A stretch of DNA of 64,000 nucleotides from Pseudobacter sp. (GCA_017849455.1 JAFIGX010000006.1:1-64000); one strand, 5' to 3'; counted from the stretch's first letter, positions 35,305 through 45,337 are shown. Notes: generated by a model from the sequence alone, not told the origin. Numbers and translations are program-made.

Positions 35305-36441
35305 TTAATTGGGGCACACCAGGAATCCACCGTCCACCGTACCATCCACATAATTCTGATTGATCTTATCCGCTGTTTCCAGCACTTGTTTTGGTGTATA
35401 GCTGCCGCAGCCGCCCAGTGCCTTGTTGGCTTCCGAGAGGAAATTACTGACGGTCCAACCGGCAAATGGGCCACTGCCGATCTTCATCTGTCCAAGCGTA
35501 ATGCCTGCCTTGCCGAAATCCGGATCGGCGATGTCGAAGTTCACACTGAGGGTCAATGCTACCAGTTGACCTACCAACACATTTTTGATGGAACTGGGGT
35601 CGGTATAGTTCTGTGTCAGTACCTGTGCCTGGCCTCCGGTAGGCAACAGGGTGGTGATGGCCTGGGCTGAGGTAAGATGAACATTATAGTTGGGCGTGCA
35701 GCCTACGGTAAGTCCACTGGGGAATACGGCAGCAAAATGTGCATGAAGGTAAGAGCCCGGGTTATTGCCGCTTGGAGGGGCGCCCCATCCGCCAGGGGTT
35801 TGTGTGCGAAGCTGGCCGCAGTCAGCGGGTGGCGGTGGGCAGTCCTGCCGGCAATATTTAAAGGCAGATTGCCATTGGGCGCTGCCTATTACCGAACCAT
35901 CGTAGGGATAGGCGTAGGCGCAGCCAAGCGTGCCACCCGCCGCTTCGAGGTGTACCTGAATAGTGAGCCAGATACAGCCATCGGGCTGGAAATTGCTATT
36001 GGCGATCGGGATATTGGCCGTGGTGGTAGTGCCTGCGACATAAGTTTGCTGTATATCGAACACGGCAGGGCCCTGGCAGGGCGTCCAGGCGATCTGATTG
36101 GTAATGGCGTCGGTCACATGCTGCTGTGAACCATATACGATCGTGATTTTTCGGATATACATCCCCGGTAATACACTTTTGACCTGGACATTGATATTGG
36201 TGTTGTCATTACTGATGGTGATATTACCCCAGTTAACAGTTCCACCCATATCCATCAGGTCTTTTACAAGCGGCTGGCCGCAAGGGATGGACAGGGTTTG
36301 CTGGCTGGTTGTAGCGGATTGTGTGGAAACTGACTTTTGCTCCAGCTTTCCATCCTCACGCTTACTGACTTCTTTCTGGCAGGAAAAAAATAGCATGAGC
36401 ATAATGGCGGCCATGCCATTAGCAAAACGGGACTTTTTCAT
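35305..36441 (-). CDS. Putative lipoprotein of unknown function
   Basis: A 378-aa exported protein. The N-terminus MKKSRFANGMAAIMLMLFFSC has a lipobox-like LFFSC with Cys21 followed by Gln-Lys, typical of Bacteroidota lipoproteins. The rest is rich in Thr, Gly, Asn and Pro. The C-terminal third has a pattern seen in secreted choice-of-anchor-type proteins (FDIADPDFGKAGITLGQM, ANKALGGCG). No enzyme motif is seen. It is one of the genes lying between fusA and rpsJ, on the opposite strand. Confidence 0.75.
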   Translation of the reverse strand: MKKSRFANGMAAIMLMLFFSCQKEVSKREDGKLEQKSVSTQSATTSQQTLSIPCGQPLVKDLMDMGGTVNWGNITISNDNTNINVQVKSVLPGMYIRKITIVYGSQQHVTDAITNQIAWTPCQGPAVFDIQQTYVAGTTTTANIPIANSNFQPDGCIWLTIQVHLEAAGGTLGCAYAYPYDGSVIGSAQWQSAFKYCRQDCPPPPADCGQLRTQTPGGWGAPPSGNNPGSYLHAHFAAVFPSGLTVGCTPNYNVHLTSAQAITTLLPTGGQAQVLTQNYTDPSSIKNVLVGQLVALTLSVNFDIADPDFGKAGITLGQMKIGSGPFAGWTVSNFLSEANKALGGCGSYTPKQVLETADKINQNYVDGTVDGGFLVCPN

Positions 36442-36627
36442 AATGGTAGTTTTACGTTAGAGAAAATGATGACAGCTAGATGGAGGTATTGGAACTGTGA
36501 GGTAGTTCAGCAGGAAGATGGGGCTGGCTATATCAAGACAAAAATAGCAATATGTTCTGCAATTTCAAACTATTCAAAAAATGATGACGGTTTTCTTCTT
36601 AATTTCCCGCTCCTAAAATTTGCTTGC

Positions 36628-38829
36628 ATGTACTCACAACTGTCGATCCGTAAGATCCTTGTGATCTGTATTTGTTTAGCCGCCAGCCATTGGGCAGTGG
36701 GGCAGGGCCCCATTAAATGGGCCACAGATGGAAATAGTTACTATCGTATAGATGGCGGGGACATTGTTCAGTACCTGCTTCCTCAAAACAATAAAACGGT
36801 CATTTTCAGCAAGCAACAGCTTACTCCCCAGGGGCAGCAGCGTGCGCTGGGAGTAAGGAGCTTCCAGTTTTCGGCCAATGGAAAGAAGATACTCCTCTTC
36901 ACCGATACCAAAAGAGTATGGCGCCTCAACACCAAAGGAAATTACTGGGTGGCCGACAGGAATACCGGCGCTATTCAGCAGATCGGGAAAGACCGTCCCG
37001 CCTCTTCCCTGATGTTCGCCAAATTCTCACCCGATGGAAATAAAGTAGCCTACGTGAGTGAATACAATCTCTATGTGGAAGACCTTGCCACAGGGGCCGT
37101 AAAACAACTCACCTTCGACGGTAACCGCAAATTCATCAACGGCACGTTCGACTGGGTCTATGAAGAAGAGTTCTTTTGCCGCGATGGTTTCCGCTGGAGC
37201 CCCGACAGCAGGCAGATCGCTTACTGGCAGATCGATGCCCGCAATACCAAGGACTATCTCATGCTCAACAATACCGATTCCATTTACCCGGTAGCCATAC
37301 CGGTGGAATATCCCATTGCCGGTGAGGCGCCTTCTCCTTTCAGGATCGGGGTTGTGGATATCGGCACGGCGAAAACGAACTGGATGAAGGTCCCGACCGA
37401 TCCGGTGCTACAAAGCTATGTACCAAGGATGGAATGGGCAGCAGGCAGTGAAGAACTGATCGTGCAGCACCTGAACCGCCATCAGAATGGATCTGCATTG
37501 CTGCTCTGCAATGTTCGGTCGGGTGAGACAAGGAAGATCTATGAAGAAAAAGACCCCGCCTGGATCGATATCCAGCCATTGTGGGATGATGGTTATATCT
37601 GGGGCGGATGGGACTGGATCGATAATGGAAAGGAATTTATCTGGGCGTCTGAAAAGGACGGCTGGCGTCATTTATACCGGGTAAGCCGCGATGGGAAAAA
37701 AGAAACGCTCATCACCAACGGGAATTATGATGTAATGGAAATTTCCTGCATCGATGAAAAAGGGGGGTATATTTATTTCATGGCTTCCCCCATCAATGCC
37801 ACGCAGAAATACCTGTACCGCACAAAGCTCGATGGGAAGGGAAAACCCGAACTGCTCTCACCCGTCAATCAGCAGGGGACCCATCAATACGACGTATCTC
37901 CCAATGCAAAATTCGCACAACATACCTTCTCCAATTACTATACTCCTTATACCAATGAGCTGATCTCCCTGCAAGACCACAAAGGTTTGAATGGGGAGAA
38001 TAAAGTGAATGAGGCAGTGACAAAGGCCGACAAATCCCAATCGAAAGTGGAATTCTTCAAAGTAAGAACGGCCGAAGGAGTGGAGATGGACGGATGGATG
38101 GTGAAGCCGGACCATTTCGATCAGTCGAAAAAATATCCGGTAGTGTTTTACGTATATACGGAACCGTGGGGACAGTTGGTGAAAGACCAGTTCGGCGTAG
38201 AGCATAATTTTCTCTACCAGGGCGATATGGCGAAGGAGGGATATATCTATATGTCCCTGGACAACCGCGGCACACCGGTGCCCAAGGGAAGGGAATGGCG
38301 TAAAGTGGTATACCGAAACATCGGGCAGGTGAATATCCGCGACCAGGCACTGGCTGCCAAGGAAATACTGAAATGGTCTTTCGTCGATACCAGCCGTATA
38401 GCAGTATGGGGATGGAGTGGTGGTGGCTCAGCCACACTGAACCTCATGTTCCAGTTTCCCGACATTTACAAGACCGGTATTGCAGTGGCAGCGATCACCA
38501 ACCTCCGCACCTACGACAATATCTACCAGGAACGATATATGGGATTGCCGCAGGAGAACCCGCAGGATTTCGTGAAGGGGTCTCCGCTAACTTATGCGAA
38601 GAACCTGAAAGGCAACCTGCTCTATATTCATGGTACCGGCGACGACAACGTCCATTACAACAATGCCGAGATGCTGGTGAATGAACTGATAAAATATAAT
38701 AAGCAGTTCAGGTTGATGTCTTACCCTAACCGTACCCACAGCATATCGGAAGGGGAGGGCACTTTTCAGCATCTCGCCACGTTATATACCAATTACCTGA
38801 AGCAAAATTGTCCGCCAGGAGGCAGATAA
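36628..38829 (+). CDS. Dipeptidyl-peptidase IV-like S9B serine peptidase
   Basis: A 733-aa secreted or periplasmic exopeptidase that would remove X-Pro/X-Ala dipeptides from peptide N-termini. The signal peptide runs from MYSQLSIRKILVICICLAAS to about residue 26. The eight-bladed N-terminal propeller contains the double-Glu motif YEEEFFCRDG that fixes the substrate amino terminus. The C-terminal alpha/beta hydrolase has the nucleophile in WGWSGGGSATLN, Asp in GTGDDNVHYNN and His in NRTHSISEG. The frame continues 54 codons upstream, but the signal peptide marks the ATG at 36628. Confidence 0.95.
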   Translation: MYSQLSIRKILVICICLAASHWAVGQGPIKWATDGNSYYRIDGGDIVQYLLPQNNKTVIFSKQQLTPQGQQRALGVRSFQFSANGKKILLFTDTKRVWRLNTKGNYWVADRNTGAIQQIGKDRPASSLMFAKFSPDGNKVAYVSEYNLYVEDLATGAVKQLTFDGNRKFINGTFDWVYEEEFFCRDGFRWSPDSRQIAYWQIDARNTKDYLMLNNTDSIYPVAIPVEYPIAGEAPSPFRIGVVDIGTAKTNWMKVPTDPVLQSYVPRMEWAAGSEELIVQHLNRHQNGSALLLCNVRSGETRKIYEEKDPAWIDIQPLWDDGYIWGGWDWIDNGKEFIWASEKDGWRHLYRVSRDGKKETLITNGNYDVMEISCIDEKGGYIYFMASPINATQKYLYRTKLDGKGKPELLSPVNQQGTHQYDVSPNAKFAQHTFSNYYTPYTNELISLQDHKGLNGENKVNEAVTKADKSQSKVEFFKVRTAEGVEMDGWMVKPDHFDQSKKYPVVFYVYTEPWGQLVKDQFGVEHNFLYQGDMAKEGYIYMSLDNRGTPVPKGREWRKVVYRNIGQVNIRDQALAAKEILKWSFVDTSRIAVWGWSGGGSATLNLMFQFPDIYKTGIAVAAITNLRTYDNIYQERYMGLPQENPQDFVKGSPLTYAKNLKGNLLYIHGTGDDNVHYNNAEMLVNELIKYNKQFRLMSYPNRTHSISEGEGTFQHLATLYTNYLKQNCPPGGR

Positions 38830-38854
38830 CAGGTAGCTCAACCGATCGGCTTAT

Positions 38855-39973
38855 ATGAAACCAGTCATACATACCAATCTGCAACCCGCCATCAGCCTGG
38901 AGGAAGATATTCCTGTATTGAATGGTTTGAGGGGAGTAGCGATTTTATTGGTATTCGGGTATCATTGTGCGGAATTGCCTTTAGGATGGACTGGGGTAGA
39001 CCTTTTCTTTGTATTGTCGGGATTTCTCATTACAGGCAAACTGGTTCAGGCCCATGGCAGTAGTACTTATTTCCGCAATTTTTACCTCCGGCGTATCCTG
39101 AGGATCTGCCCGCTCTATTATGCCTTGCTGGCCATAACGCTTATCATAACATTCCTACCACATTACAGTTCGAGGGATAGCATTATTGATTTGCGGAACA
39201 TGCAGGGGTACTACTGGACTTTCACGCTTAATTTCTACGAAGCTCTCCATGGATGGCCGCGCAACAGTATCTTCCTGCCAGTATGGTCATTATGTGTGGA
39301 GGTTCAATTTTATCTCATCTGGCCATTGGTGGTATTGTTCATGCTGAAAGGTAATGGCCGGTTCATGAAGGTACTGCCTGCACTCATCCTGTTCGCGCTT
39401 GCGTTCAGGATATTCGCAGGCCATTTCATTACCATGAAACCGCTTTACCAGTACGTGCTGTTACCTTCCCGCATAGATGGCTTCGCCCTGGGAAGCCTGC
39501 TCTACCTGGTTTTGCAGAAAGGGAAAGAACATTGGCGAAAATATATTCATATTGCGGGCATAATGGCCTTCATAGGGCTGGTGACGATATGGATCTATAA
39601 AGATTTCCAATGGGGATCGCATGATCCTGTGGTAAGCAGGTATGGGTATACTCTCGATGCGATCGTATGGTGCTGGTTATTGTACATCAGTGTTGCCAGC
39701 AGATCGTCCATCTGGAAAAAAATATTGAGTTCAGGAGCGATGGTAAATACAGGCAAATATTCGTATGCAGCATATCTATTTCATATTCCCGTTTATGTTG
39801 GATTGGGAAAAGTGCTTCCTTATGATTCCATTCACCCGATGCTGATGGCGGCGATCACTTTCCTGCTCACCTTTCTGCTGGCTTATATCAGCTATCATTT
39901 TTATGAAAAAAAATGGCTCAGGCGAAAAGCTGTATTTCCGGTGGCTCAGCCTGTTGAACAGGTAAAAATATGA
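38855..39973 (+). CDS. Acyltransferase 3 family membrane protein (OafA/YrhL type)
   Basis: A 372-aa integral membrane O-acyltransferase that decorates surface sugars or lipids with acyl groups; the substrate is unknown. The N-terminus has the family motif NGLRGVAILLVFGYHCAE with the catalytic His near residue 38, WTGVDLFFVLSGFLITGK, and FYLRRILRICPLYY. About ten membrane helices follow. It lies 25 bp after the S9 peptidase gene and 4 bp before the sulfatase-like gene, so the three probably form an operon. Confidence 0.92.
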   Translation: MKPVIHTNLQPAISLEEDIPVLNGLRGVAILLVFGYHCAELPLGWTGVDLFFVLSGFLITGKLVQAHGSSTYFRNFYLRRILRICPLYYALLAITLIITFLPHYSSRDSIIDLRNMQGYYWTFTLNFYEALHGWPRNSIFLPVWSLCVEVQFYLIWPLVVLFMLKGNGRFMKVLPALILFALAFRIFAGHFITMKPLYQYVLLPSRIDGFALGSLLYLVLQKGKEHWRKYIHIAGIMAFIGLVTIWIYKDFQWGSHDPVVSRYGYTLDAIVWCWLLYISVASRSSIWKKILSSGAMVNTGKYSYAAYLFHIPVYVGLGKVLPYDSIHPMLMAAITFLLTFLLAYISYHFYEKKWLRRKAVFPVAQPVEQVKI

Positions 39974-39977
39974 GCCG

Positions 39978-41861
39978 ATGAAATGGAAATATTTTATGCT
40001 CCTCTTATACCCACTGGCGCTGCTGCAAATGGCCCGGCTGTACTTCGGGATCATGAACAGTGGGCAGTTCTCCGGTCTTACCTGGGGCCAGGCGCCGGCC
40101 ATTCTGCTGTATGGGATCAGGTTCGACCTCATCGCCGTTGGTATCATCTTCCTGCCATTCTTTCTCTTTTTCTTTTTTTGGGGGAAGAAATATCTCCCCT
40201 TGAAACGGGGAGTACAGGTACTGTACTTTATTATGATCTTTCTGCTGCTATGCATCACCGTTACAGATTCGATCTATTTCAAATTCCAGTTTCACCGGAT
40301 CAACCGGTTCGATCTTGTTTATATGTACAGCAATGCAGGACTGGCCCCTGTGATGATCAGGAACTTCTGGGTTTCACTGGTGGCCATTGCCCTGGTCACC
40401 GGCCTTTCGATCTGGTTCCTCACGAAGCGGCCATACTTTTCACCGGATATGCCGGTACGGTCATGGAAGAAGCTGGGATGGGCGGCACTGCCGCTGTTGG
40501 TGGTCTTGCTGGCCGGGTGGGATTTCCGGTTCTCCCGGAACCTTACGCCTGCGTCCGTATTCTATTCGGTGAAACCTGATCTTGCACCGCTCACCTCCAA
40601 TGCTCCCGTGGAAATACTCTATTCATTCCATGTAGGCAAAAGAACGCCGATCGACTGGAAATTTATGGATGACAGCACAGCTTTCAGGCTCAATCCCGTG
40701 ATCCATACTATTGAACAACCTCCTCGGAAAGAGCCGCTCAACCTGGTCATCCTGATGATAGAGAGCGCATCGCGGGAAGACTTCATAGACAACCCAGACA
40801 GGCCCCGGCTCATGCCCTTTCTCGATTCCCTGATGGGCCGGTCGCTGGTGTTCACCAATTTTTTCTCCAATGCGCTTAATTCTGCCGGTGGATTTGATGC
40901 CATTATCGGCGGTTTGCCCCAGTTGGCGGCCACTGATTTTTATTCTACCGGTTATGGGGCCGCTAAAAAGCAAAGTCTGCCCGATATCCTGAACAACCAT
41001 GGATATGCCACTTCATTTTTTTATGGGGTGAAGGAATACGGCCCTTCCCTCCAAAAGGCATCTGCGTTCTATGGGTTCAGTCATTTTTATGGGCCCGACC
41101 AGTTCCATCTGAATCCGGGGGAAGACAGCCATGCTGTCGGGTTGTACGACCATATCTTCTTCCCGGAAGTGGCCAGGAAAATGGAAGCATTCAAAACTCC
41201 TTTTTTCACGACCATCTTCAACCTTTGTACGCATTATCCGTTCGACATGGTCCCGGATACAATAAAGGCCGTATCGCCCATATTCCCCAGATCGAATGGC
41301 CAATCATTGTATTACCTCGATGGGGTTTACCGCGATTTCTTCAACAGGATCAAAGGCCGGGAATGGTATGAACACACTATATTCCTGTTCGTGGGAGATC
41401 ACTATTCCCGGTCCCTGGAAGACAGGGCGAAAAGCCGTACCAACATTTTCAGGATCCCGATGTTCATATTTGCACCCGGCCTGGGTTGGCAGGGCGAGTA
41501 CAGGAAACCCGGCCAACAGATCGATATCCTCCTGACGGCGCTGGACCTTCTTCACTGCAATGGCCGTTATTTTTCATTGGGCGCTTCACTGGCGGATTCG
41601 ACCGCGGACCATGCAGTGGTTCTCAAGGCCGGTCCTGTTGCCCAACTCATCGACGGGGAAAACGTGCTCTATTACGATGTGATCAACAAGAAGGTAGTGG
41701 GTTATTTCAACTATTATTCAGACCCTGGGCTGAAGCAGGACCTATACCCCCGGTCCGCCGCCCGTGTACAGGAACTGCTGCCCCGGTTACAGGCATTCCT
41801 GCAAACATTTTCTTCCTGCACTACCACCGGCAGGCTATCTGCCGGTGCATTCGGACAATAA
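39978..41861 (+). CDS. LTA synthase-like membrane phosphoglycerol/phosphoethanolamine transferase
   Basis: A 627-aa protein with five N-terminal membrane helices (about residues 1-180) and a C-terminal alkaline phosphatase/sulfatase-fold domain outside the membrane. Metal- and substrate-site motifs are NLVILMIESASREDF, the probable nucleophile Ser in NSAGGFDAIIGGLP (Thr in LtaS) and the C-terminal FVGDHYSRSLED with the Asp-His pair. Relatives move phosphoglycerol or phosphoethanolamine onto lipid or glycan. It follows the acyltransferase by 4 bp. A perfect 9-bp inverted repeat (CACCGGCAG...CTGCCGGTG) lies in the last codons, 41825-41847. Confidence 0.88.
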   Translation: MKWKYFMLLLYPLALLQMARLYFGIMNSGQFSGLTWGQAPAILLYGIRFDLIAVGIIFLPFFLFFFFWGKKYLPLKRGVQVLYFIMIFLLLCITVTDSIYFKFQFHRINRFDLVYMYSNAGLAPVMIRNFWVSLVAIALVTGLSIWFLTKRPYFSPDMPVRSWKKLGWAALPLLVVLLAGWDFRFSRNLTPASVFYSVKPDLAPLTSNAPVEILYSFHVGKRTPIDWKFMDDSTAFRLNPVIHTIEQPPRKEPLNLVILMIESASREDFIDNPDRPRLMPFLDSLMGRSLVFTNFFSNALNSAGGFDAIIGGLPQLAATDFYSTGYGAAKKQSLPDILNNHGYATSFFYGVKEYGPSLQKASAFYGFSHFYGPDQFHLNPGEDSHAVGLYDHIFFPEVARKMEAFKTPFFTTIFNLCTHYPFDMVPDTIKAVSPIFPRSNGQSLYYLDGVYRDFFNRIKGREWYEHTIFLFVGDHYSRSLEDRAKSRTNIFRIPMFIFAPGLGWQGEYRKPGQQIDILLTALDLLHCNGRYFSLGASLADSTADHAVVLKAGPVAQLIDGENVLYYDVINKKVVGYFNYYSDPGLKQDLYPRSAARVQELLPRLQAFLQTFSSCTTTGRLSAGAFGQ

Positions 41862-41969
41862 ACTACGGTAACTTTTAAGGCAGGGAGCCCCAATAGGGCC
41901 CATTATGGGCATTTCGGTACCTTTGCGACCGGTTTTCCGGGAAACAAATGAAAGTTTTTGGTCAATTCT

Positions 41970-42000
41970 TTTGAATTTCAATAAACAGCCCTTACCTTTG
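41970..42000 (+). promoter_or_regulatory. rpsJ promoter
   Basis: TTTG (41970-41973), 19 bp, TACCTTTG (41993-42000). A second TACCTTTG lies at 41918-41925 without a good -33 element, so two tandem promoters are possible. Confidence 0.82.
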
Positions 42001-42030
42001 CATCCCCATTCGAAAAATGGGATTTGATGT

Positions 42031-42336
42031 ATGTCTCAACGAATCAGAATCAAATTACAATCATACGATCACAATCTGGTAGACAAATCTGCCGAAAAGA
42101 TCGTTAAAACTGTGCGGAGCACAGGTGCTGTGGTAACAGGTCCTATTCCTTTACCGACGCGGAAAAAGATTTTTACCGTATTGCGTTCGCCGCACGTGAA
42201 TAAGAAGAGCCGTGAGCAATTCCAGCTCTGTACGCATAAGCGTTTGCTGGATATTTACACCTCTTCCAGCCGTACGGTCGATGCGCTGAGCAAACTGGAC
42301 CTGCCCAGTGGTGTTGAGGTTGAGATCAAAGCCTGA
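42031..42336 (+). CDS. rpsJ: 30S ribosomal protein S10
   Basis: S10, 101 aa, of the 30S head; in other bacteria it also joins NusB in antitermination. [19 protein letters not shown] and [20 protein letters not shown] are diagnostic. It is normally the first gene of a continuous S10 operon, but here it is followed by a terminator and 411 bp before rplC. Confidence 0.98.
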   Translation: MSQRIRIKLQSYDHNLVDKSAEKIVKTVRSTGAVVTGPIPLPTRKKIFTVLRSPHVNKKSREQFQLCTHKRLLDIYTSSSRTVDALSKLDLPSGVEVEIKA

Positions 42337-42348
42337 TAAGAATCACTG

Positions 42349-42387
42349 AACCCTGTCAGGGTTCTAAAATCCTGACAGGGTTTTTCT
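42349..42387 (+). terminator. Rho-independent terminator between rpsJ and rplC
   Basis: AACCCTGTCAGG, 10-nt loop, CCTGACAGGGTT, then TTTC: a perfect 12-bp stem starting 12 bp after the rpsJ stop. It would separate S10 from the rest of the cluster or act as an attenuator. Confidence 0.9.
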
Positions 42388-42747
42388 TTGGTCGCCGAAG
42401 CTTTAGTGTAAGCGACTAATAAATTAAGCTCTTTCAAACCTATCTGCAAACTCTGGCCCGCTGATAACGGAACAGATAAAGCAGCGCTGGGTAAATAACT
42501 CGGACCAGCAGGACTAAATGCCTGTCGGTCTTTTGAAAAATTTAAATATGAACTAGCCCTTCGAGGTTAGTTTACTGTAGGTACTTCTTTCACCTGCCTG
42601 AGCGCAGCGGCCAGCCTGCGGGTTGGCAAACAGAGCGCAAAGGCGGTGGTTAACAGAAAAGGTCTACAGCAAACGGGGATTGAAGTCCTGATGGTTATTC
42701 CGTCAATACTGTCTCTTCAACCTTTCGAAGGCACAAATTGAACAACG
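42388..42747 (+). other. Leader region of rplC with a foldable element
   Basis: No protein gene is seen here. At 42391-42416 an inverted copy of the dispersed CGCCGAAGCTTTAG motif sits in a small hairpin (GTCGC...GCGAC). At 42591-42648 three nested pairs can form: CACCTGCC with GGCGGTG, GCGC with GCGC, and GGCCAGCC with GGTTGGC around a TGCG loop. No TAnnTTTG box was found before rplC. Candidates are a ribosomal-protein leader, an attenuator or a small RNA. Confidence 0.5.
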
Positions 42748-43365
42748 ATGAAAGGAATTATTGGAAAAAAAATCGGGATGACCAGCATCTTCAGTCCTGA
42801 TGGCAAGCAGACCTCCTGCACCATCATTGAAGCCGGTCCATGCGTAGTGACCCAGGTAAAGACCAAAGATGCCGATGGTTACAGCGCAGTGCAGTTGGCT
42901 TTCGGCGACAAAAAAGAAAAGCATACCAATGCTGCAGAAAAGAATCACTTCGCTAAGGCAAATACTCCCGCCAAAAAGTTTGTAAAAGAATTCCGCGACT
43001 ATTCCATTGAAAAGAATTTAGGTGAAGCTATCACTGTTGAGATTTTTACCGAAGGAGAAAAAGTAGATGTTGTAGGCACTACGAAAGGTAAAGGTTTCCA
43101 GGGGGTAGTTAAACGTCATGGATTTAGTGGCGTTGGTGAACAATCGCACGGTCAGCACGACCGTCAGCGTGCTCCAGGTTCTATCGGTAACTCATCCGAC
43201 GCATCCCGCGTATTCAAAGGTATGCGTATGGCCGGCCGTATGGGTGGCGACAGGGTGAAAGTAAAAGGTCTGAAAGTAGTCAAGATCTTCCCTGAAAAGA
43301 ACTATATCCTGGTAAGCGGTTCCGTACCAGGCCATAACGGGGCGATTGTATTTGTTCAAAAATAA
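42748..43365 (+). CDS. rplC: 50S ribosomal protein L3
   Basis: L3, 205 aa, reaches into the peptidyl transferase centre. [15 protein letters not shown] start and [17 protein letters not shown] and [20 protein letters not shown] near the end are typical, including the Gln-containing loop. It starts the long rplC-rplO run and lies 360 bp after the rpsJ terminator. Confidence 0.98.
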   Translation: MKGIIGKKIGMTSIFSPDGKQTSCTIIEAGPCVVTQVKTKDADGYSAVQLAFGDKKEKHTNAAEKNHFAKANTPAKKFVKEFRDYSIEKNLGEAITVEIFTEGEKVDVVGTTKGKGFQGVVKRHGFSGVGEQSHGQHDRQRAPGSIGNSSDASRVFKGMRMAGRMGGDRVKVKGLKVVKIFPEKNYILVSGSVPGHNGAIVFVQK

Positions 43366-43425
43366 TCAAAGACTTAAGCCATATCGGTCATCAACAACCG
43401 AAGGGTTTATAAAAAATAGTGTACG

Positions 43426-44061
43426 ATGCAAGTAGATGTATTAAGCGTAAAAGGTAAGAAAACAGGTCGCTCGGTAGAGTTGCCCGATGATATTTTTGGC
43501 GCCGAGCCGAATGATCATGTGATCTACCTGGCCGTAAAACAATTTCTGGCCGCACAGCGTCAGGGTACGCACAAAGTGAAGACCCGCCTGGAAGTAAAAG
43601 GTTCCAGCAAGAAGCTGCACCGCCAGAAAGGGACCGGTGGTTCCCGTAAAGGTAACCTGCGTAACCCGCTGTACAAAGGTGGTGGTACCATCTTCGGGCC
43701 TAAACCCCGCGATTACGATTTCAAGCTGAACCGTAAAGTGAAGGATCTGGCCAAAGTGAGCGCCCTGGCATACAAGGCTAAAGAGAACGCTATCGTGGTA
43801 GTAGAGGACATCAACCTGTCGGCTCCCAAAACAAAGGAGTTCGCTGAAGTGCTGAAAGCCCTGAACGTGGCCGATAAAAAAGCGCTGGTGGTGTTCCCCG
43901 AATATAACGATAACCTGTACCTGAGCCTGCGGAATATTCCTGCAGTGACCGGTACCCTGATCGCCGATATCAATACGTACGACATCATCAACTCGAACGT
44001 ACTGGTACTGACGGAAAGCGCAGCGAAGATCTTTAGTGAGGAAGAAGCAGTGGAAGCATAA
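43426..44061 (+). CDS. rplD: 50S ribosomal protein L4
   Basis: L4, 211 aa, lines the exit tunnel. The tunnel loop [20 protein letters not shown] is present with its Gly/Arg-rich tip. L4 represses its own operon in enterobacteria by binding the S10 leader; whether it does so here is unknown, but the structured region before rplC makes the question relevant. The gap to rplC is 60 bp. Confidence 0.98.
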   Translation: MQVDVLSVKGKKTGRSVELPDDIFGAEPNDHVIYLAVKQFLAAQRQGTHKVKTRLEVKGSSKKLHRQKGTGGSRKGNLRNPLYKGGGTIFGPKPRDYDFKLNRKVKDLAKVSALAYKAKENAIVVVEDINLSAPKTKEFAEVLKALNVADKKALVVFPEYNDNLYLSLRNIPAVTGTLIADINTYDIINSNVLVLTESAAKIFSEEEAVEA

Positions 44062-44070
44062 AGTAATTTT

Positions 44071-44098
44071 CACCCGCCTTTGCTAAAAGCTTCGGCGG
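44071..44098. repeat. Short dispersed hairpin motif, copy 2
   Basis: CCGCC...GGCGG around TTGCTAAAAGCTTC. It is the same motif as at 18163-18184 and 42391-42416 (inverted). It lies in the 61-bp gap between rplD and rplW. Confidence 0.6.
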
Positions 44099-44122
44099 AC
44101 AAGAATTTTCAAATATTATATT

Positions 44123-44422
44123 ATGAAACTCGTAGAAGTATTGATAAAACCGATCGTTACCGAAAAAAGCAATAAGCTTTCCGATTCCAGGAGAACTTAT
44201 GCATTTCGCGTAAATCGTAAGGCCAATAAGCTGGAGATCAAGAAAGCGGTACAGGAGTTCTATGGTGTGAATGTGATCGACGTAAACACTGTAGTTGTAC
44301 CCGGAAAGGCCAAGAGCCGTTTCACCAAAGCCGGCTTCATCTCCGGTGTGAAACCAGCGTATAAAAAAGCGTATGTAACAGTGGCTGATGGCGAGACCAT
44401 CGACCTGTACGCCAATATCTAG
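44123..44422 (+). CDS. rplW: 50S ribosomal protein L23
   Basis: L23, 99 aa, sits at the tunnel exit and docks trigger factor and SRP. The KPIVTEKSNKLSDSRRTYAF start and FYGVNVIDVNTVVVPGK are typical. It follows rplD after 61 bp that contain a dispersed hairpin motif. Confidence 0.97.
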   Translation: MKLVEVLIKPIVTEKSNKLSDSRRTYAFRVNRKANKLEIKKAVQEFYGVNVIDVNTVVVPGKAKSRFTKAGFISGVKPAYKKAYVTVADGETIDLYANI

Positions 44423-44497
44423 GCCCGGTAAAAGAATGGCGCGTCAAACGCCGCAAAGGATTGACAAAAGATTTTAAAACTGAATAAGCGTTAAACA

Positions 44498-45337
44498 ATG
44501 GCATTAAAAAAATATAAACCGATCACCGCAGGCACCCGCTGGAGGATTGGTAATGCGTATGCAGAGATCACCACGAATGAGCCTGAAAAAACCCTGGTAG
44601 AGAAAGTAAAATCTACCGGTGGCCGTAACGTGCAGGGCCGCAGGGCTATGCGCTACATGGGCGGTGGTCATAAGAAAATGTACCGTATCATCGATTTCAA
44701 AAGGGACAAAAAAGGCATCAAAGCTACAGTTGTTTCTATCGAGTACGATCCGAACCGTACAGCTTTCATCGCGCTGCTGAACTATGCAGACGGCGAAAAA
44801 AGATATATCCTGGCTCCCCAGGGCCTGCAGGTAGGTGGTGCTGTATCGTCTGGCGATGATGTTGCCCCTGAAGTTGGTAACGCTCTCCAGATGAAAAATA
44901 TGCCGCTCGGTACTAATGTTCACAATATCGAGATGCAACCCGGACAAGGTGGTAAACTGGTGCGCAGCGCTGGCGCTTCCGCCCAGTTGACCAACAAGGA
45001 AGAAAAATATGCTGTGCTGAAAATGCCTTCCGGTGAGCTGAGGAAAGTGCTGATCAATTGTTATGCGACCGTAGGTGTGGTAAGCAATGGCGATCATAAC
45101 CTGGAAATGATGGGTAAGGCCGGCCGTAATCGCTGGAGAGGTATCCGCCCACGCAACCGCGGTGTAGCAATGAACCCTGTAGATCACCCGATGGGTGGTG
45201 GTGAAGGTAAAGCTTCCGGTGGTCACCCGCGCTCGAGGACCGGTAAATACGCCAAAGGCCTGAAAACACGTAAAGTGGGCAAGGGCAGCGACAAGCTGAT
45301 CATCCAGCGTAAGAACGGTAAAAAACTGGCGAAGTAA
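44498..45337 (+). CDS. rplB: 50S ribosomal protein L2
   Basis: L2, 279 aa, at the subunit interface near the peptidyl transferase centre. [15 protein letters not shown] start, the [19 protein letters not shown]-binding stretch and the C-terminal [20 protein letters not shown] motif with the conserved His are all present. Confidence 0.98.
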   Translation: MALKKYKPITAGTRWRIGNAYAEITTNEPEKTLVEKVKSTGGRNVQGRRAMRYMGGGHKKMYRIIDFKRDKKGIKATVVSIEYDPNRTAFIALLNYADGEKRYILAPQGLQVGGAVSSGDDVAPEVGNALQMKNMPLGTNVHNIEMQPGQGGKLVRSAGASAQLTNKEEKYAVLKMPSGELRKVLINCYATVGVVSNGDHNLEMMGKAGRNRWRGIRPRNRGVAMNPVDHPMGGGEGKASGGHPRSRTGKYAKGLKTRKVGKGSDKLIIQRKNGKKLAK

